The notes under the pieces are model-generated. The model ran no database searches. It was not told where the DNA came from and saw nothing but the letters and a program-made list of their open reading frames with translations. A stretch of 64,000 nt of DNA from Rosa chinensis (Eukaryota > Streptophyta > Magnoliopsida > Rosales > Rosaceae): contig NC_037090.1 in NCBI RefSeq assembly GCF_002994745.2, positions 25,843,501-25,907,500 on the forward strand. Reading direction: 5' to 3'. A program made the translations under genes and the position numbers. Below, piece after piece: positions 25,200-36,300 of the stretch (positions are counted from its first letter, which is position 1; each line of letters opens with the position of its first letter).

Positions 25200-26895
25200 T
25201 TTCAAGACCAAGATTCGTAATGGTCACATTTTTTTTTTTTCGATGCTATGTGAAAATACTTTAACACAGTAAGTATGTATTTATAATGCGCATGAACTTT
25301 CATTATCATGGCAAAATGGAATTTTATATGTCGTATTACAAAAATAACTATAACACATTTAATAATAAATAAGACATAGCATATATAAAAATAAACTACA
25401 TGATATGCTCAAATTGCACAAATATACAACAAAATATATGCGACATATAATAATAGCAATAATATTTCATGCGTAAAATAAAATATAAACAATAGCATAA
25501 TTAAAGGCATGCTTAGGAATAACTATATAAGCGTAAATAAAATTCACAAAACATGCTCACAATTGCATAATAAAAACATAAGCAATAAAATATAAAGCAT
25601 GCTTAAACATAATTATAAATCATGCTTAAATATAATGATATAAGACATAAATAATAAGGCATGTTTAAAACAAAAATTATCTAATTAAACATGCTTAATA
25701 ACAAAATAAAATAAAAGCATAAACAATAAAGTATAAAGCATGCTTTGTTAAAATCATAAAATAAAATAAAGAAAACATACTTGATTTCGAGAAAATAAAA
25801 CAATCCTAGCGCACGCGCGTGTTGATGCAGGCGTGCGTAGCGATGTTTTTGGGCTTATGAAACTAGGCCGCTTCCTCTCCCTTTTCAGCAGTGGGCTTTG
25901 TTTTTTTTTCTTTTTCTTTATCTGGGCCGCAGGGCCTGTTTCTTTTTTTTTCTTTGCTTTTTTTTTTTTTTTTTCTGGGCTGCAGAGGCCTGCTCTGTTT
26001 TTCTTCTTGGGCAGCAGGGCCTCTCTTTTTTCTCTTTTTTTCTCTGGGCCGCAAAGGCCCCTTTTTTTTTTTTTTTTTTTGATTGGAAGTTGTTGGCCCG
26101 GGTTTTTTTTTTTCTCGCGTCTTCTTCTTTCTTTCGTTTTTTTTTTTTTTCGTCTTCTTCTTCGTTTTTCTTTTCTCTCTCTTCTGCGTCTGCTTCTTCC
26201 TTTGGCTGCTTTCTCACTTGTGGTGTGCAGGCAAAGCGATGACTGGGCTGGGTGCTTGAGCGACGGGGCTTAGATGCGACAGTTGGCTGGGAGCAACGCT
26301 CAAGAGGTGGAGCGACGCCGGAATCTGGGCTGCGGTCGGTGATGCAGGCGGGGATGAGGCTGGCCGGCTGTGGGCTGCGATGTAGGGTTGGTGCTGGAGG
26401 CGGATCACCGGCAGTACTGGGCTTCTAGAACGCCGATCGGATCGCCGAAATCTGGTGCTGTAGGTGGGAGTCCTTCGACGACAGTCTTGGCAGAGGGAAA
26501 AAGGCCGGTCTGGGCGTGCAGCAGCGACGAGTGAGGCCGTGGGTTGCAGCAGCAGCAGTGTTCTGATGGGATCGAGACCGATGTCGGAAGAAAGATTCTG
26601 ATGGGAGGCCGATGGTGTGCTGCTGACCTGCTGTGTGTCCGCTAGAGGAAGATGGGTGCAGAGAGCAAATTGCTGTTGGCTGGGATCGAGACCGGAATGG
26701 AGGTGAGGCCGGTCTAGATGGTGCCGGTCTTGGACGGAGAAGAATTTTTTTTTTTTTTTTTTTTTATAGTTGGTGGCGGTAGGAAAAAGGAAGAAAAAGA
26801 TTTTTTTCTTCTAGGGTTTTGATTTTTCTCGACGAAAAGAAAATTAGAAAGCTAGAATTTTTTCTTGGCTATTTGCTCTGAGCGTGCTGATAACG
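25200..26895 (-). other. Long 5' leader of the copia element, two contrasting halves
   Basis: Between gag and the 5' LTR lie two unusual blocks. Block one (about 25260-25800) is extremely AT-rich, with many recurrences of GCATGCTTAA, ATAAAGCATGC and CATAAGCAATAAA phrases. Block two (about 25800-26895) is rich in T runs alternating with GGGCCGCAGGGCC-like words, then GC-rich without introns or known domains. Next to the LTR the minus strand reads CGTTATCAGCACG, where the tRNA primer-binding site is expected. Frames in block two are low-complexity Phe or Lys artefacts. Confidence 0.6.
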
Positions 26896-27088
26896 TGTAA
26901 AAGTAAATGGAGATTGGAATTGGTCTACTCATTTCATTCATAACCCCTTTATATAGGGATAGGATTACAACGGAAATATCAATTACATTGATGATACTAA
27001 ATGCTGATTGAGCTGTGATTTGTAATTGCTTGATTCCCTCTTCGTCTGTTTCTTTGACGAAGGCACATAATGTGCTTTTCCTTGAACA
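26896..27088 (-). repeat. Copia 5' LTR
   Basis: 193 bp, TG...CA ends, matching the copy at 19666-19858 almost completely. With the element read on the minus strand this is the upstream LTR and would carry the active promoter. It is followed on the right by the duplicated target AAAAG. Confidence 0.95.
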
Positions 27089-27983
27089 AAAAGAGCATAT
27101 TAAAGAAAATTTTGAAAAAAAATTTCAAAATATAAGGTTAAAAGATGTCATTGAAGAAGAAATAAGCTTTTCTAATGAACAACTACAAAATTTAGAAAAA
27201 GTCAAATATGCTATAAGTAAAGAAAATATTTATAAGCATTCTAGATTTAAAATATTTTCTCATAGAATATTTGAGCAATTTAGTGAAAACACCACAACTC
27301 AATGTACTGAAGAAGTGTAAATCCTATTGTTTGACAAAAAGAGAATTGAAAGATGGAAGAAAAAAAATATCCAAACATAAGATATGTTCATATTGGTCTA
27401 ATCGTGATCACTATAACTGCAATATTTAGGCAAGGTTTAGACACATCAATACTTGCTGTAGTTTTTGACAAAACATTGAATAATCCACTTTAGTTAATGA
27501 TTAGAGGAATCCAATCTAACCTAGTAAATGGAATAGTTTGGTTTAACATGAAACCAAATTACTTTCTATCTATAACAAATAGAAATATTGAAAATTCGGT
27601 AAAGATAAACATTCAACTCAAAAATTTAAGTATGGATCATAACTCCCAGAATTTAGCAATCCAATAAATAACAATACATGAGCTAGCCAGGCTCCCTCAA
27701 ACATCTATAAAATATCTAGATAAAAAAAACATAATCGAATTGTTTGAACGAAATCTATTGGACACTGAAATACAGCCAACATTATTATATTGGAAAGATT
27801 TAGAAGTACCAAAATAATGGTTATTCAATGACTTTGTAGAAGAAAGGTCTAGTAGCAAACCAGCTACTATAGAGTTTCAATCATATGGGAAAAATCTCTA
27901 CTTCAGAGATAAAAGATCTCAAAGTAAAAAGTAGCAACTAGAATCTCCATGCCTGTTAAGTTTGCAAGAAACTAAACCTCCTA
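27089..27983 (+). pseudogene. Endogenous caulimovirid relic, part 3 (linker and movement-protein-like)
   Basis: The frame interrupted at 19665 resumes here, runs as a Lys/Glu-rich linker to a stop at 27320, and is followed by a region in changing frames that resembles 30K-type movement proteins of plant pararetroviruses (near 27375: IRYVHIGLIVI, then FRQGLDTS; later SNLVNGIVWFNMKPN). Several stops and frame changes are present, for example after DKTLNNPL. Capsid upstream of movement protein is the order I recall for cavemo- or solendovirus-like members, unlike caulimo- or petuviruses, so that affiliation is a guess. A PIF-like element ends this piece. Confidence 0.68.
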
Positions 27984-28916
27984 GGCTGCATTTGTTATGT
28001 TGGAAACGAAGCCCGGACTATTGGTTTCCATTTCTAATAGTTACTGCTATTTGTACATAACTTTTATTATGGAAAGGAAACTAAAAGGGGCAATCAATTC
28101 CGTCTAATGGGTGGAAATAGATTAATGGCCTGAGGGTGGTACTTCAATTCCTCCGTAGCTATGGAAATGAAATTACAACATATACCTCTAATGAAACAAA
28201 TCATATAACCTCCTGTCTTTGCTTATCGAAAACAAAGCTTTTCTGCATATTTTCTTCTTCAAAATCTGGTAATGTCATCATCACCATCCCGGTCGTCAGA
28301 GCCATCAAGGCTGTTAGACTTTACCAGATCGATTATTTTTCTCTAATGGATTAGTATTGATATACTCTCCCATATATTTGACTGTCATTCCATGAATGAA
28401 TGATCGAAGCTCTTGGGGATAAACCCATAACTCTTTGAAGTGAAAAAATCCCTGAATATAATTTTCATCTCCTTATTTACATAGCGCTGATGATCGGTTA
28501 TGGATCGAGATTCAGAAGAACAAAAAGCAATTGTAAGGGCTATATAAAATATATTAAGAAGACGAGCTAGCTGGTTTGCAATGTGTTCCTTTCCATAGCT
28601 ACAAGGTCGCAACATGTTCTTTTCTTTTCTTTTTTATTTTGTACTCTTTTGGATCTTTAGTTCATAGATTTTTCTCTGGTGATGGCCATAAAAATCAATA
28701 TCTCTTCATTCTGCTACATACAACAAAAGGGTATTATTGGAAACAAGTGACACTTTTATCCTATTTCCACAATTGTCAAACTCTTTCTGACTATCAATTC
28801 CATGGCACACCAAACACGCAAATAGAAATGTCAAAATCCATTCCATTAATTTGTAGTTAAGGAAAGGATATTAATTCAATTTCCCATCATATGATTTTGG
28901 TCAACTAAACGAGGCC
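27984..28916. mobile_element. PIF/Harbinger-like non-autonomous element
   Basis: A 933-bp insertion with loosely inverted ends: GGCTGCATTTGTTATGTTGG on the left and, read from the right, GGCCTCGTTTAGTTGACC. It is flanked by the 3-bp duplication CTA at 27981-27983 and 28917-28919. The pararetrovirus-like sequence continues on the far side. No transposase is inside; small frames have no motifs. A hAT origin is possible from the GGCCTCGTTT end, but no 8-bp duplication is seen. Confidence 0.55.
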
Positions 28917-29055
28917 CTATAGTCATAAACAGTGACTCAAAAATAGAAAATAAGAAAGACAAAGAAGGGGCAATTGCACTAAAACAAGTGCAAATCCCTA
29001 TAATGTCAGGAACAAACTATGAAAAAGAAAAAGAAAGAAAAGAAATTATAAAAAT
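28917..29055 (+). pseudogene. Endogenous caulimovirid relic, part 4 (short tail)
   Basis: Beyond the PIF-like insertion a Lys/Glu-rich frame continues to about 29090, in composition like the linker and C-terminal part of the movement-protein region. It then gives way to sequence whose coding sense is on the other strand. No reverse transcriptase or RNase H of the virus was found in the window. Confidence 0.45.
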
Positions 29056-29560
29056 TTGTGAAATGTGTAGTTTTTATTCTAGAAGTTGATGAATGTTCTA
29101 TTGTTTTAATAAAATCTTTGTATGTTTCATCTTGAGTTGTTCTCAAGTACTTTTCAAAAGCTTCTTCATTTACAAACTCAGGAAGAGATTCTTTGGCTTT
29201 TCTTTTCTTTTAAGGTTTAGAAGTGTTTTCTTCTTTATCTGTTTCATTATCACTTAAAGTGTTTATTTCATTTTCATTATCATTAGATTCTGAAGATATT
29301 ATTTCATCATCAGATAACATATATATTAATATCATAATTAAAATAAGAAAGCAAATCTTCGTATTCCAAACAAATTGTTCTTATTTCGTTAAGGCAATGG
29401 TTGAACTTTGATATTAGACAAGCAGAAGGGTCTGCTACCTGTATTGGAAGCTGTGGTGCCACTTGCATAATATAAGTTCTGTGTGAGACACTTGTGGGAC
29501 CAACTTCAATAGCTGTTTCCTTGAAAAGTTTCAAAGGATCAGGTATGGACAATTTCCAAA
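29056..29560 (-). pseudogene. Inverted acidic and basic fragment, possibly viral
   Basis: On the minus strand a frame of about 165 codons, broken by one stop, reads an acidic run (SDDEIISSESNDNENEINTL) followed by KKRKAKESLPEFVNEEAFEK. The acidic-then-basic layout and the extreme A/T codon bias match the neighbouring pararetrovirus relic, suggesting a second viral piece joined head to head. I do not recognise a definite domain, so it may be something else. Confidence 0.35.
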
Positions 29561-29561
29561 T

Positions 29562-30640
29562 CAACAACCATGGCTTACTACACCAAAAAGTTGATTCTGA
29601 TGAAGCAAATGGACCTTACAGCTTATGACTGGTTAATAGGTAAGACCTAAATTCATTAATCTATAAATGCTTGTTGTTGTTAGAATGATGATATGCATTA
29701 ATGAGGGCTAGTATTTCATTTTTGTCGATCTAATTACTAGTTTAGAGCTCATTTTAGTAGCATACTAAAATGTGATGTGCTTCTCAATAATTTGTGTGAA
29801 AGTTTCAATGCTTTCATTTGACCTACTAGATCCAAGCCTGTCATTTCATGCTTTGAGGATATTATGGTTAAGATGATGAAGAGGATTGCAATGAGAAGAG
29901 ACAAGATAAGCAAAGTTGTGGACCTTATCTGCCCCAAGCCTAGAGAAATTCTAGAGAAGAAGAAAGTTAAATTTGCAATAGATTGCATACCATATGGTTC
30001 TGGTAGCCCCCAAATTGAGGTAGAAAGTTTTGGAGGAAGTAGACATGTGGTTGATCTGACCAGAAAGACATATGCATGCAGGAGATGAGATCTAACTGTT
30101 ATACCATGCAAGCATGCCATAACTATTATCAACTTCATGAGATACAAGCCAGAAGACTATGTGGATGCTTGTTACCTCACCAAGACTTACATAGCTGTTT
30201 ACTCCAACACAGTAAAGCTAGTGAATGGGATGGACTTGTAGATCTCTTCCTATGAACCTACCATCCTCCCACCACAGTACAATAGGTAGCCTGGTAGGCC
30301 AAGAACCAAAAGGATGAAAGATGCATTTGAAAAGGAGACTGAGGGTTCCAAGCTTGAAAGTTAAAAATCCTTAAAGTGTAGTAACTATGGCACATGGGGT
30401 CATAATGTGAAAACTTGTCATAGGCACCTACCACCTAAGGAAAAAGCAACTAAGAAGAGGAAACTAAACACAGGAGAGGCATCAACTCAAACTCAGGTGT
30501 TTTGTGCAAAGTTTGGTCATTAGTAGAAAATGCAATTGATATAGGTGTAGCCACACTGACCACATTACTTGGTGCAAACTAAGGGTACCAAAAAGCAGCC
30601 AAAGTCAAAGAATGAGCTTAGAGCAAAGGCAAAGCTAAGA
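29562..30640 (+). pseudogene. MuDR/MULE transposase C-terminal relic
   Basis: Motifs in order match the C-terminal half of MuDR-type transposases: MKQMDLTAYDWLI (29600), a probable retained intron (29641-29741), then KCDVLLNNLCESFNAF (29770-29820), KPVISCFEDIMVKMMKR, a SWIM-type zinc finger region (YACRR, stop, then LTVIPCKHAITII near 30070-30125) and a degenerate zinc knuckle (CSNYGTWGHNVKTCHR near 30380-30425, one Cys replaced by Tyr). At least five stops interrupt it. The DDE catalytic core is absent. It is the only MULE transposase seen here and might be a remnant of the family that moved the nearby Pack-MULEs. Confidence 0.8.
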
Positions 30641-30788
30641 ACTAAACAGTAGAAGGTAAACTCAGCTCACACTTGTTTTATTTTTGTGTTATTGTTTGGT
30701 TCTCTAGGTTATTATTCATCTCATTACTGTAGAAAAAAAAAAGGATCAAAAGAAGACAGTAACAAAACATCAAATGCATCAATAGCTA

Positions 30789-30845
30789 TAACTGCTTAAA
30801 GCAAGGGTAACTGCTTAAAGCAAGGGTAACTGCTTAAAGCAAGGG
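30789..30845. repeat. Three tandem copies of a 19-bp unit
   Basis: The unit TAACTGCTTAAAGCAAGGG is repeated three times without mismatch at 30789, 30808 and 30827, with a partial fourth. It is non-coding and follows the dead transposase. Confidence 0.95.
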
Positions 30846-31034
30846 TAAAAGCTTCAAGTAAGGTAGACCAGCTACTTCTGCATAGGCTTCATCAAGGTCA
30901 TTTGCAAGGATCAGGGAAAATGCAAAGAATGGGGTTAGTAACCAAGGTTAGGTTATGATTTAGAGATGCATGTTGCAATTTTTTTGTGCAATCTTGTGCT
31001 ATGTCACATGGTTGCTAGGTCTAATATTTTGTTT

Positions 31035-32676
31035 GGGAGAATTTTTGAATAGTACCTGAACTAAAGGTCACTGTGAATTAACGTGCCTCACTTTACACTA
31101 ACTACACTTTGGTACCTGGACTATAAAACCCGACTACATTTAAATACACACCGTTAGTTGGCATGCCACCTGGCAAATTTTCAAGGGTAAAATTGTGTCT
31201 TGACTATTCACCTTATTTTTTTAACTATCCACCTTTAAAAAGTCAATCTTTTTTAATAAAAAGGATAAAAAAAAAATAGGTGGTGCGATCATGACAGTAG
31301 ATCCACCTTGGAATTTTTTTTTAAATAAAAAAGAAAATAAGATTTCTTGGGGTTGTTCCACCGCACAAATCGAACCAAACATCACGTTCCTTGTCGGCGT
31401 GTTTGGAATGCAAGGGAAGTGGAACAGATCCGGCTTTGGCGTCGGCCCGGATATTGTCGTAAGAAAGCAAAAGACTAGACTTGGGGCTAATGGAGTTGTT
31501 AGGGAAGGCAGAAAGCGGCCAGGAATTGGAAGAAGGAGAAGATGGGTTTTTACCGAAGGAGAAAGCACCGTTTGGGATCTAAGGGAGGACTGTGAGAATG
31601 GATTATTGACACTGGTGGGTCTGGCTATGGGGTTTAGAGGGGAAGGAGAAGAGGGGGTGGAAGATGCAAAAGAGGAAGTATTGGAGGAAAGTCCCATTTG
31701 GATTTTGGCCCTGAGAATTAGATAGTGCAAAAAGGTATCTGGGCCATAAGCTAGCCAATTGCATCAAATCGTTCTCACCAAGATCTTGTATCAAAAGATA
31801 TCCCATGATTTTGATGGCATTTTTAGGCTCCAAAGCCTTGATCTTTCCAAACAGTAGGTTGGTGACTTCACAAAAGAACCCATCTTGGATCTTTGGGTTC
31901 TCTCTCTCTCTCATGGTCCATGGGTTTGATCTGAGCTTTGGGGTCTCTCTATCTCTCTCTCTCTCTCTACGTTGGGTGCTATGGTGTTTTTGAATTGGTA
32001 GTGTATTATGTGATTGGTTGGTGAGAAATATAGATTGAATTGGTAGTATTTTCTGGAGATTTGTTTTCCTGGTTGCTAGTTGCAGAGAGAGAGAGAGTGA
32101 AAATCTATAACAAATTATATCTAAAAGTGGGGTGATAATTAGTGAACTAATTGATACTTATAGCTCCTACGACAATTTGCCAGGTGAGGACGACCGGTCT
32201 CGGATCCGTTATAGCGCCGGAAACATCTTCAATAGCTGCAGCTTTTCAAGCTTTTCTACAGTGGCGGGTTGGAGTAATGTTTATAGCGAAAGTGTGGTTG
32301 TGGCATTTTGTTCTGGTAATGGAGCATGAATCATATGGTTTTGTGATGTTAATGCTTGGAAATATGGCTGTGCTTGAGTTGGACTTGGTTGGGGTTCTGA
32401 TGAATGTGAAGGAAGAGATCCGAGGCTTCCATTTTGATATTGGCACCAGATTAATGGCGCCACCACTGGTCGTTTAACTTGAAACTTCAGAGAGAGAGAG
32501 AGAGAGAGAGTGAAAATACCAAACTACCCTCTAAAAATTGAATAATAACAAAATGTTAACGGTATTATTAACAGCGTGTATTTAAATGTAGTTGGGTTTT
32601 ATAGTCCAAGTATCAAAGTGTAGTTAGTGTAAAGTGAGACACGTTAATTCAGGTACTGTTCGAAAAATTCTCCCAT
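31035..32676. mobile_element. Pack-MULE element 2, perfect 9-bp target duplication
   Basis: The ends read GGGAGAATTTTT on both sides, with terminal inverted repeats of about 110-125 bp (31035-31155 and 32565-32676) sharing CTCACTTTACACTAACTACA and GGACTATAAAACCC. The direct duplication ATTTTGTTT lies at 31026-31034 and 32677-32685, perfect over 9 bp, as Mutator-like elements make. There is no transposase. Inside is a minus-strand fragment of a CCCH zinc-finger gene at 31400-31914. The right half (32130-32480) is GC-richer and looks captured too, but I cannot identify it. Short GA/CT microsatellites lie at 31902-31970 and 32481-32510. Confidence 0.9.
31400..31914 (-). pseudogene. Captured 5' fragment of a CCCH zinc-finger/RRM protein gene
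   Basis: The minus strand reads NLLFGKIKALEPKNAIKIMG, then YLLIQDLGENDLMQLA, then in the next frame LAYGPDTFLHYLILRAK and SPLNPIARPTS. This is the N-terminal region shared by a plant family of CCCH zinc-finger proteins with an RRM (AtC3H18/53/55 group). A small insertion at about 31762 shifts the frame in the middle of the conserved block. The zinc finger and RRM themselves are missing. The fragment sits between the Pack-MULE TIRs. Confidence 0.72.
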
Positions 32677-32944
32677 TTTGTTTAGATGATTAGAGGTATA
32701 ATTTTGTGTAACTCAATCCAAGCTGTATTTTTGGTTAGTTAGGATGTAAAACACATTGATGCATCTATTTGGTTGCTACAACAATTTTTTGGTAATTTAT
32801 GTGTTACATTTTCTACTAATTTTCAAGTTCTGGTCATTTTCTGGTTTTGTTGATGTTTTATTCTTCAGCTAGTTAATTTGGAGGTTTGGATCCTATTTTC
32901 TGGTTAAAAAGGGATGATTATATATAATTTAAATTTTAGAGAGA

Positions 32945-33172
32945 AAATGGAGAAATGTCCGTTTTATCCTTTTAGGAGATTTAAAAGATGACAAATAGGC
33001 CATAATGTCTAGTCTAGCTCAACATTTGACTCATTTTTCGAGATAAATTTGAATTTTGGACGCTTTTGATGGAAAATGAAAGTGCAAAGACCATCATGAT
33101 TAAAAAAAAATTATTATGGATCAAACTGATGTTTGCTTCAAAATTAGAGGAAACAAACTGAATTTAGTCATT
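32945..33172. repeat. Lone MULE-like terminal repeat next to a gene
   Basis: This stretch resembles the right TIR of Pack-MULE 1: GTGCAAAGACCATCATGATT, an A run, then AAACTGAATTTAGT at its end near 33172. The matching left end was not found. It is probably a decayed solo end. It finishes about 140 bp before the start codon of the RNA-binding protein gene, within what should be promoter or 5' UTR. Confidence 0.55.
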
Positions 33173-33310
33173 TTTCATAAAAAACGGAGAGAAAAAAAAA
33201 ATAATAAGAATATGACGAAATTAAACCGAAAGAAATAAAAGAATGCCCTGGCTTGAAAATAAACACACACGCACGCAGTCCAGAGCGACAGGGTCCTTTA
33301 ATTCTCAATC

Positions 33311-36300
33311 ATGGAGGACATAAAGAAGAGAAAGCTGGACAACAGTGAAGGAATCTCACCGCATTCAGAGGAAGACTTGCGCGCCCTTCTTGACCCTCTC
33401 GCCAAGCCCCAGCTCGTCGATCTCCTAGCTAAACTGTGCGTTTCACTTTCTTACACTCTCTCCTCTTTTCCAATTCTAATTACTCCAACAATTGGTCCTT
33501 GAATCTTGAACCCAACCCCCCCATGTTGCATGTGAGAATGGTTGTGTGGTGTGTGTGTGATTGACCCTGTGTTTGGTTGCATGTTTGAGGCATAAAGGGG
33601 TTCCCAATATCCTTCAATTGCAGAGGAAATTAAGGGTATAGCCACAGCAGATCCTGTTCACCGCAAGCTTTTTGTTCGTGGGTTGGCCTGGAATACCTCT
33701 TCCGATACTTTGTGTGCTGTGAGTGCATTGTTTGTGGTGTTTTGCATGTTATCACTCTCATATTTGTTTGTACATCATTTTGACTTAGAGCTCTTCATTT
33801 GTGGACCAAATATGGGTGCGATCATTCGGGCCGTGTTGCATTGATCTTAACTAGCTAAGATATGGTATGTGTTCCAGGCATTTAGTGAGCATGGAGAAAT
33901 TGAGGAAGGAGCTGTCATCTATGACAAAGCGAGTGGAAAATCGCGGGGATATGGTTTCATCACTTACAAACATATGGAGTCAACTCACCGTGCGCTCAGA
34001 GCTCCTAGCAAGTTAATTGATGTAAGCGTTTGCCTCGTCGCAAGTCTAATTCAATTTTTTTTATTTCACTCTTTGACCATCTAGACAAACTAGGGCTGAT
34101 ATACATTTTGAGTTCGACATGTTGACTGAGGAAAACGAATGAAATTTAGTGACGTTATGTACTATATTTTGCTGTTGAGTTGTATGTGATTGGCAATCTT
34201 ATTAATGTTGGTGGTTGAAGAAACATCTTTTGATTGTTACTTTTCGCCCTTCTGTTACAAGATACTGGCTTCTTATGATAGTTCCAAGTTATGCAAAATA
34301 GCTGCTATGCAGTTTCAGAGTTGCCAGTTCTCCCTCCGTACTCTGTAGTTTCGTGTGAATAATAGAGTATCTATTTTTTATTATACTTAGAATATCTGTT
34401 ATAAGATGAATTTGTTGTATCAACCTTGGTGCTCTGTTGGTTCCATCATCAAATAAAAAATGCCTCTTACAGAAAGTAGCGATTGTGGAGATTCATAGAT
34501 TGTCAGTTTTTGAAGTTTTAAAATATACATTTTTTTTAAGCAAATGCATAATTTACACAATTTCTTGAATGGTAATTACATATCTGTTCTTTACGTAAAT
34601 TCAATTTGAAGTCAACTCCAGTTATCTAGACGGAGAAATATTACAAGTCAATAAGATAAGAGAGATGCTTAGCCAAGATTTGTAAAGGCCTTGGCTTTCT
34701 GTAAAAAAAAGGGGATGAGGCAGAGTTAATGAGAAATGAAAGAGGAAATAATTGATCTTCTTTAAAAATAAGGAGAACAATTTATTTTGAAAGCCATGTA
34801 GTTTAATAGGGAGGTGCAAACTTATTATATGTGGTAGGAGTATTCAGACATACAGGTGTATTTTATCAGTTGATATGGTTGGTTACCTTGTTCCATGACT
34901 TTTTGTGAACTGTGATGGGGAGTGGCTAGACTAAGGGTGAGTGTTGTATGAGTGACCAGGTAGCAGTGAGGCCATGAGCTGGGAATGGGTTGGCTAGATA
35001 GTGTTCCTTTGGATGGACTCTATTTGCAAGTTTACGTGTAATTTCTTCATATGTCCTATTGCATAAGATGAACTGAACAGACAAAATGGTTGCACCTCTG
35101 TTTGTACATTGTGAATAGTTAACTTTCCATTTTTAAATATATTTCAGTTTCTTGATTATTTTTTTCCAGGGTCGCATGGCTGTTTGTAATTTAGCATGTG
35201 AGGGGTTAACTGGTTCAACTTCTAGCCAAGATCTTACCCAGAGGAAACTCTACATTGGGGGCTTATCACCAAATGTCACTAGTGAGATGCTCCTCCACTT
35301 CTTTGGCAGGCACGGTGATATAGAAGAAGGTTCAGTTGCATATGACAAGGACACAAATGAGTCACGGTATGAAAAAGTTTATCATCATGTACTGCATGCG
35401 GAGAATAATATATCTCCTTATCCTTAACAAGATTCTTGCTATAACCTGCAGTTTTGTATTTTTTACTTTTTGTGTAGTGGGTTTGGCTTTGTAACGTTCA
35501 AGACAGTGGAGGCTGCAAAGAAGGCCATAGATGATCCACAAAAGACCCTTGGGGTTAGTGAAGAACCCTTGTTTGCATTTTTAGTGTTCAGTTTATCTTT
35601 CTAAATGCAAAATCATTTGAACAAAGTCAGCTGAAGGTCAAACGTATAAAGGCCTGAAGGTCTTTATGTCCATGTGTTTTCTGTGGGTTGTAGCTGCATT
35701 ATTACCTCAATATAATTTTAGGAGTGGGGATCTCCAGTTCACTAATTTCACAGTGTTTATCTTAGGACTAAAAGTAAAATCAAAAGAACAAAAAACACAA
35801 GGGAGAACCCATCCCAAATTCGACCATTGCCATTGCCATCACCGGTTGTTACTCATCCGTAGTCTTATGCCCAAATCTATGTGTAATTGACCAGTAACAC
35901 AAACCATGGCAAAATTGAAACGACTGCAAGAAATTTGTTCTATTAGATGGTTGTTTGTTGTAGAAGAATTCTGAACCATGTTGTTTGAGTGTATAATTTA
36001 AATGATAGGAGCAGATTTTGGCATCACTATGAGGCTATTTGTCTAAGCAGCATTATATTTACTTCCTGGTTTAACTTGTCTTGATTGAGCACGAGAAAAG
36101 AGTTAACCATCATGTTTTACCAATAGTTTTGTTCATGTACTTGGGCAAAGATAGTTCATGTTTTCTTGCATTAATTTTTCATCTACGATAAAAGTTAAGA
36201 TCACGTAGCACAGCTTTTACATACTTTTCATTATGCTTATCTAAGAAAGTTCTGAGAGCATTGCTACCCATATTTCATAATGGTTACATACTATTGGCAA

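Larger units (their letters stand above)
19666..27088 (-). mobile_element. Ty1/copia retrotransposon, complete with LTRs but defective
   Basis: Two 193-bp direct LTRs bound the element. A perfect 5-bp target duplication AAAAG flanks it (19661-19665 and 27089-27093). Genes read on the minus strand in copia order: gag, then integrase, reverse transcriptase and RNase H. A purine tract (AAGGGGGAG) touches the 3' LTR at 19859-19867. The LTRs differ at about two positions, so insertion looks recent, yet gag and pol carry frameshifts and the reverse transcriptase active site is lost. It interrupts the pararetrovirus relic, so it is younger than that relic. Confidence 0.93.

Noticed and set aside
25833..26273. 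Long open frames full of Phe/Ser (or Lys/Glu on the other strand)
   Set aside because: They are translations of T-rich or A-rich runs in the copia leader, without any domain.
31291..31725. Plus-strand 144-codon frame in Pack-MULE 2
   Set aside because: It is the shadow of the captured CCCH fragment, whose recognisable motifs are on the minus strand.
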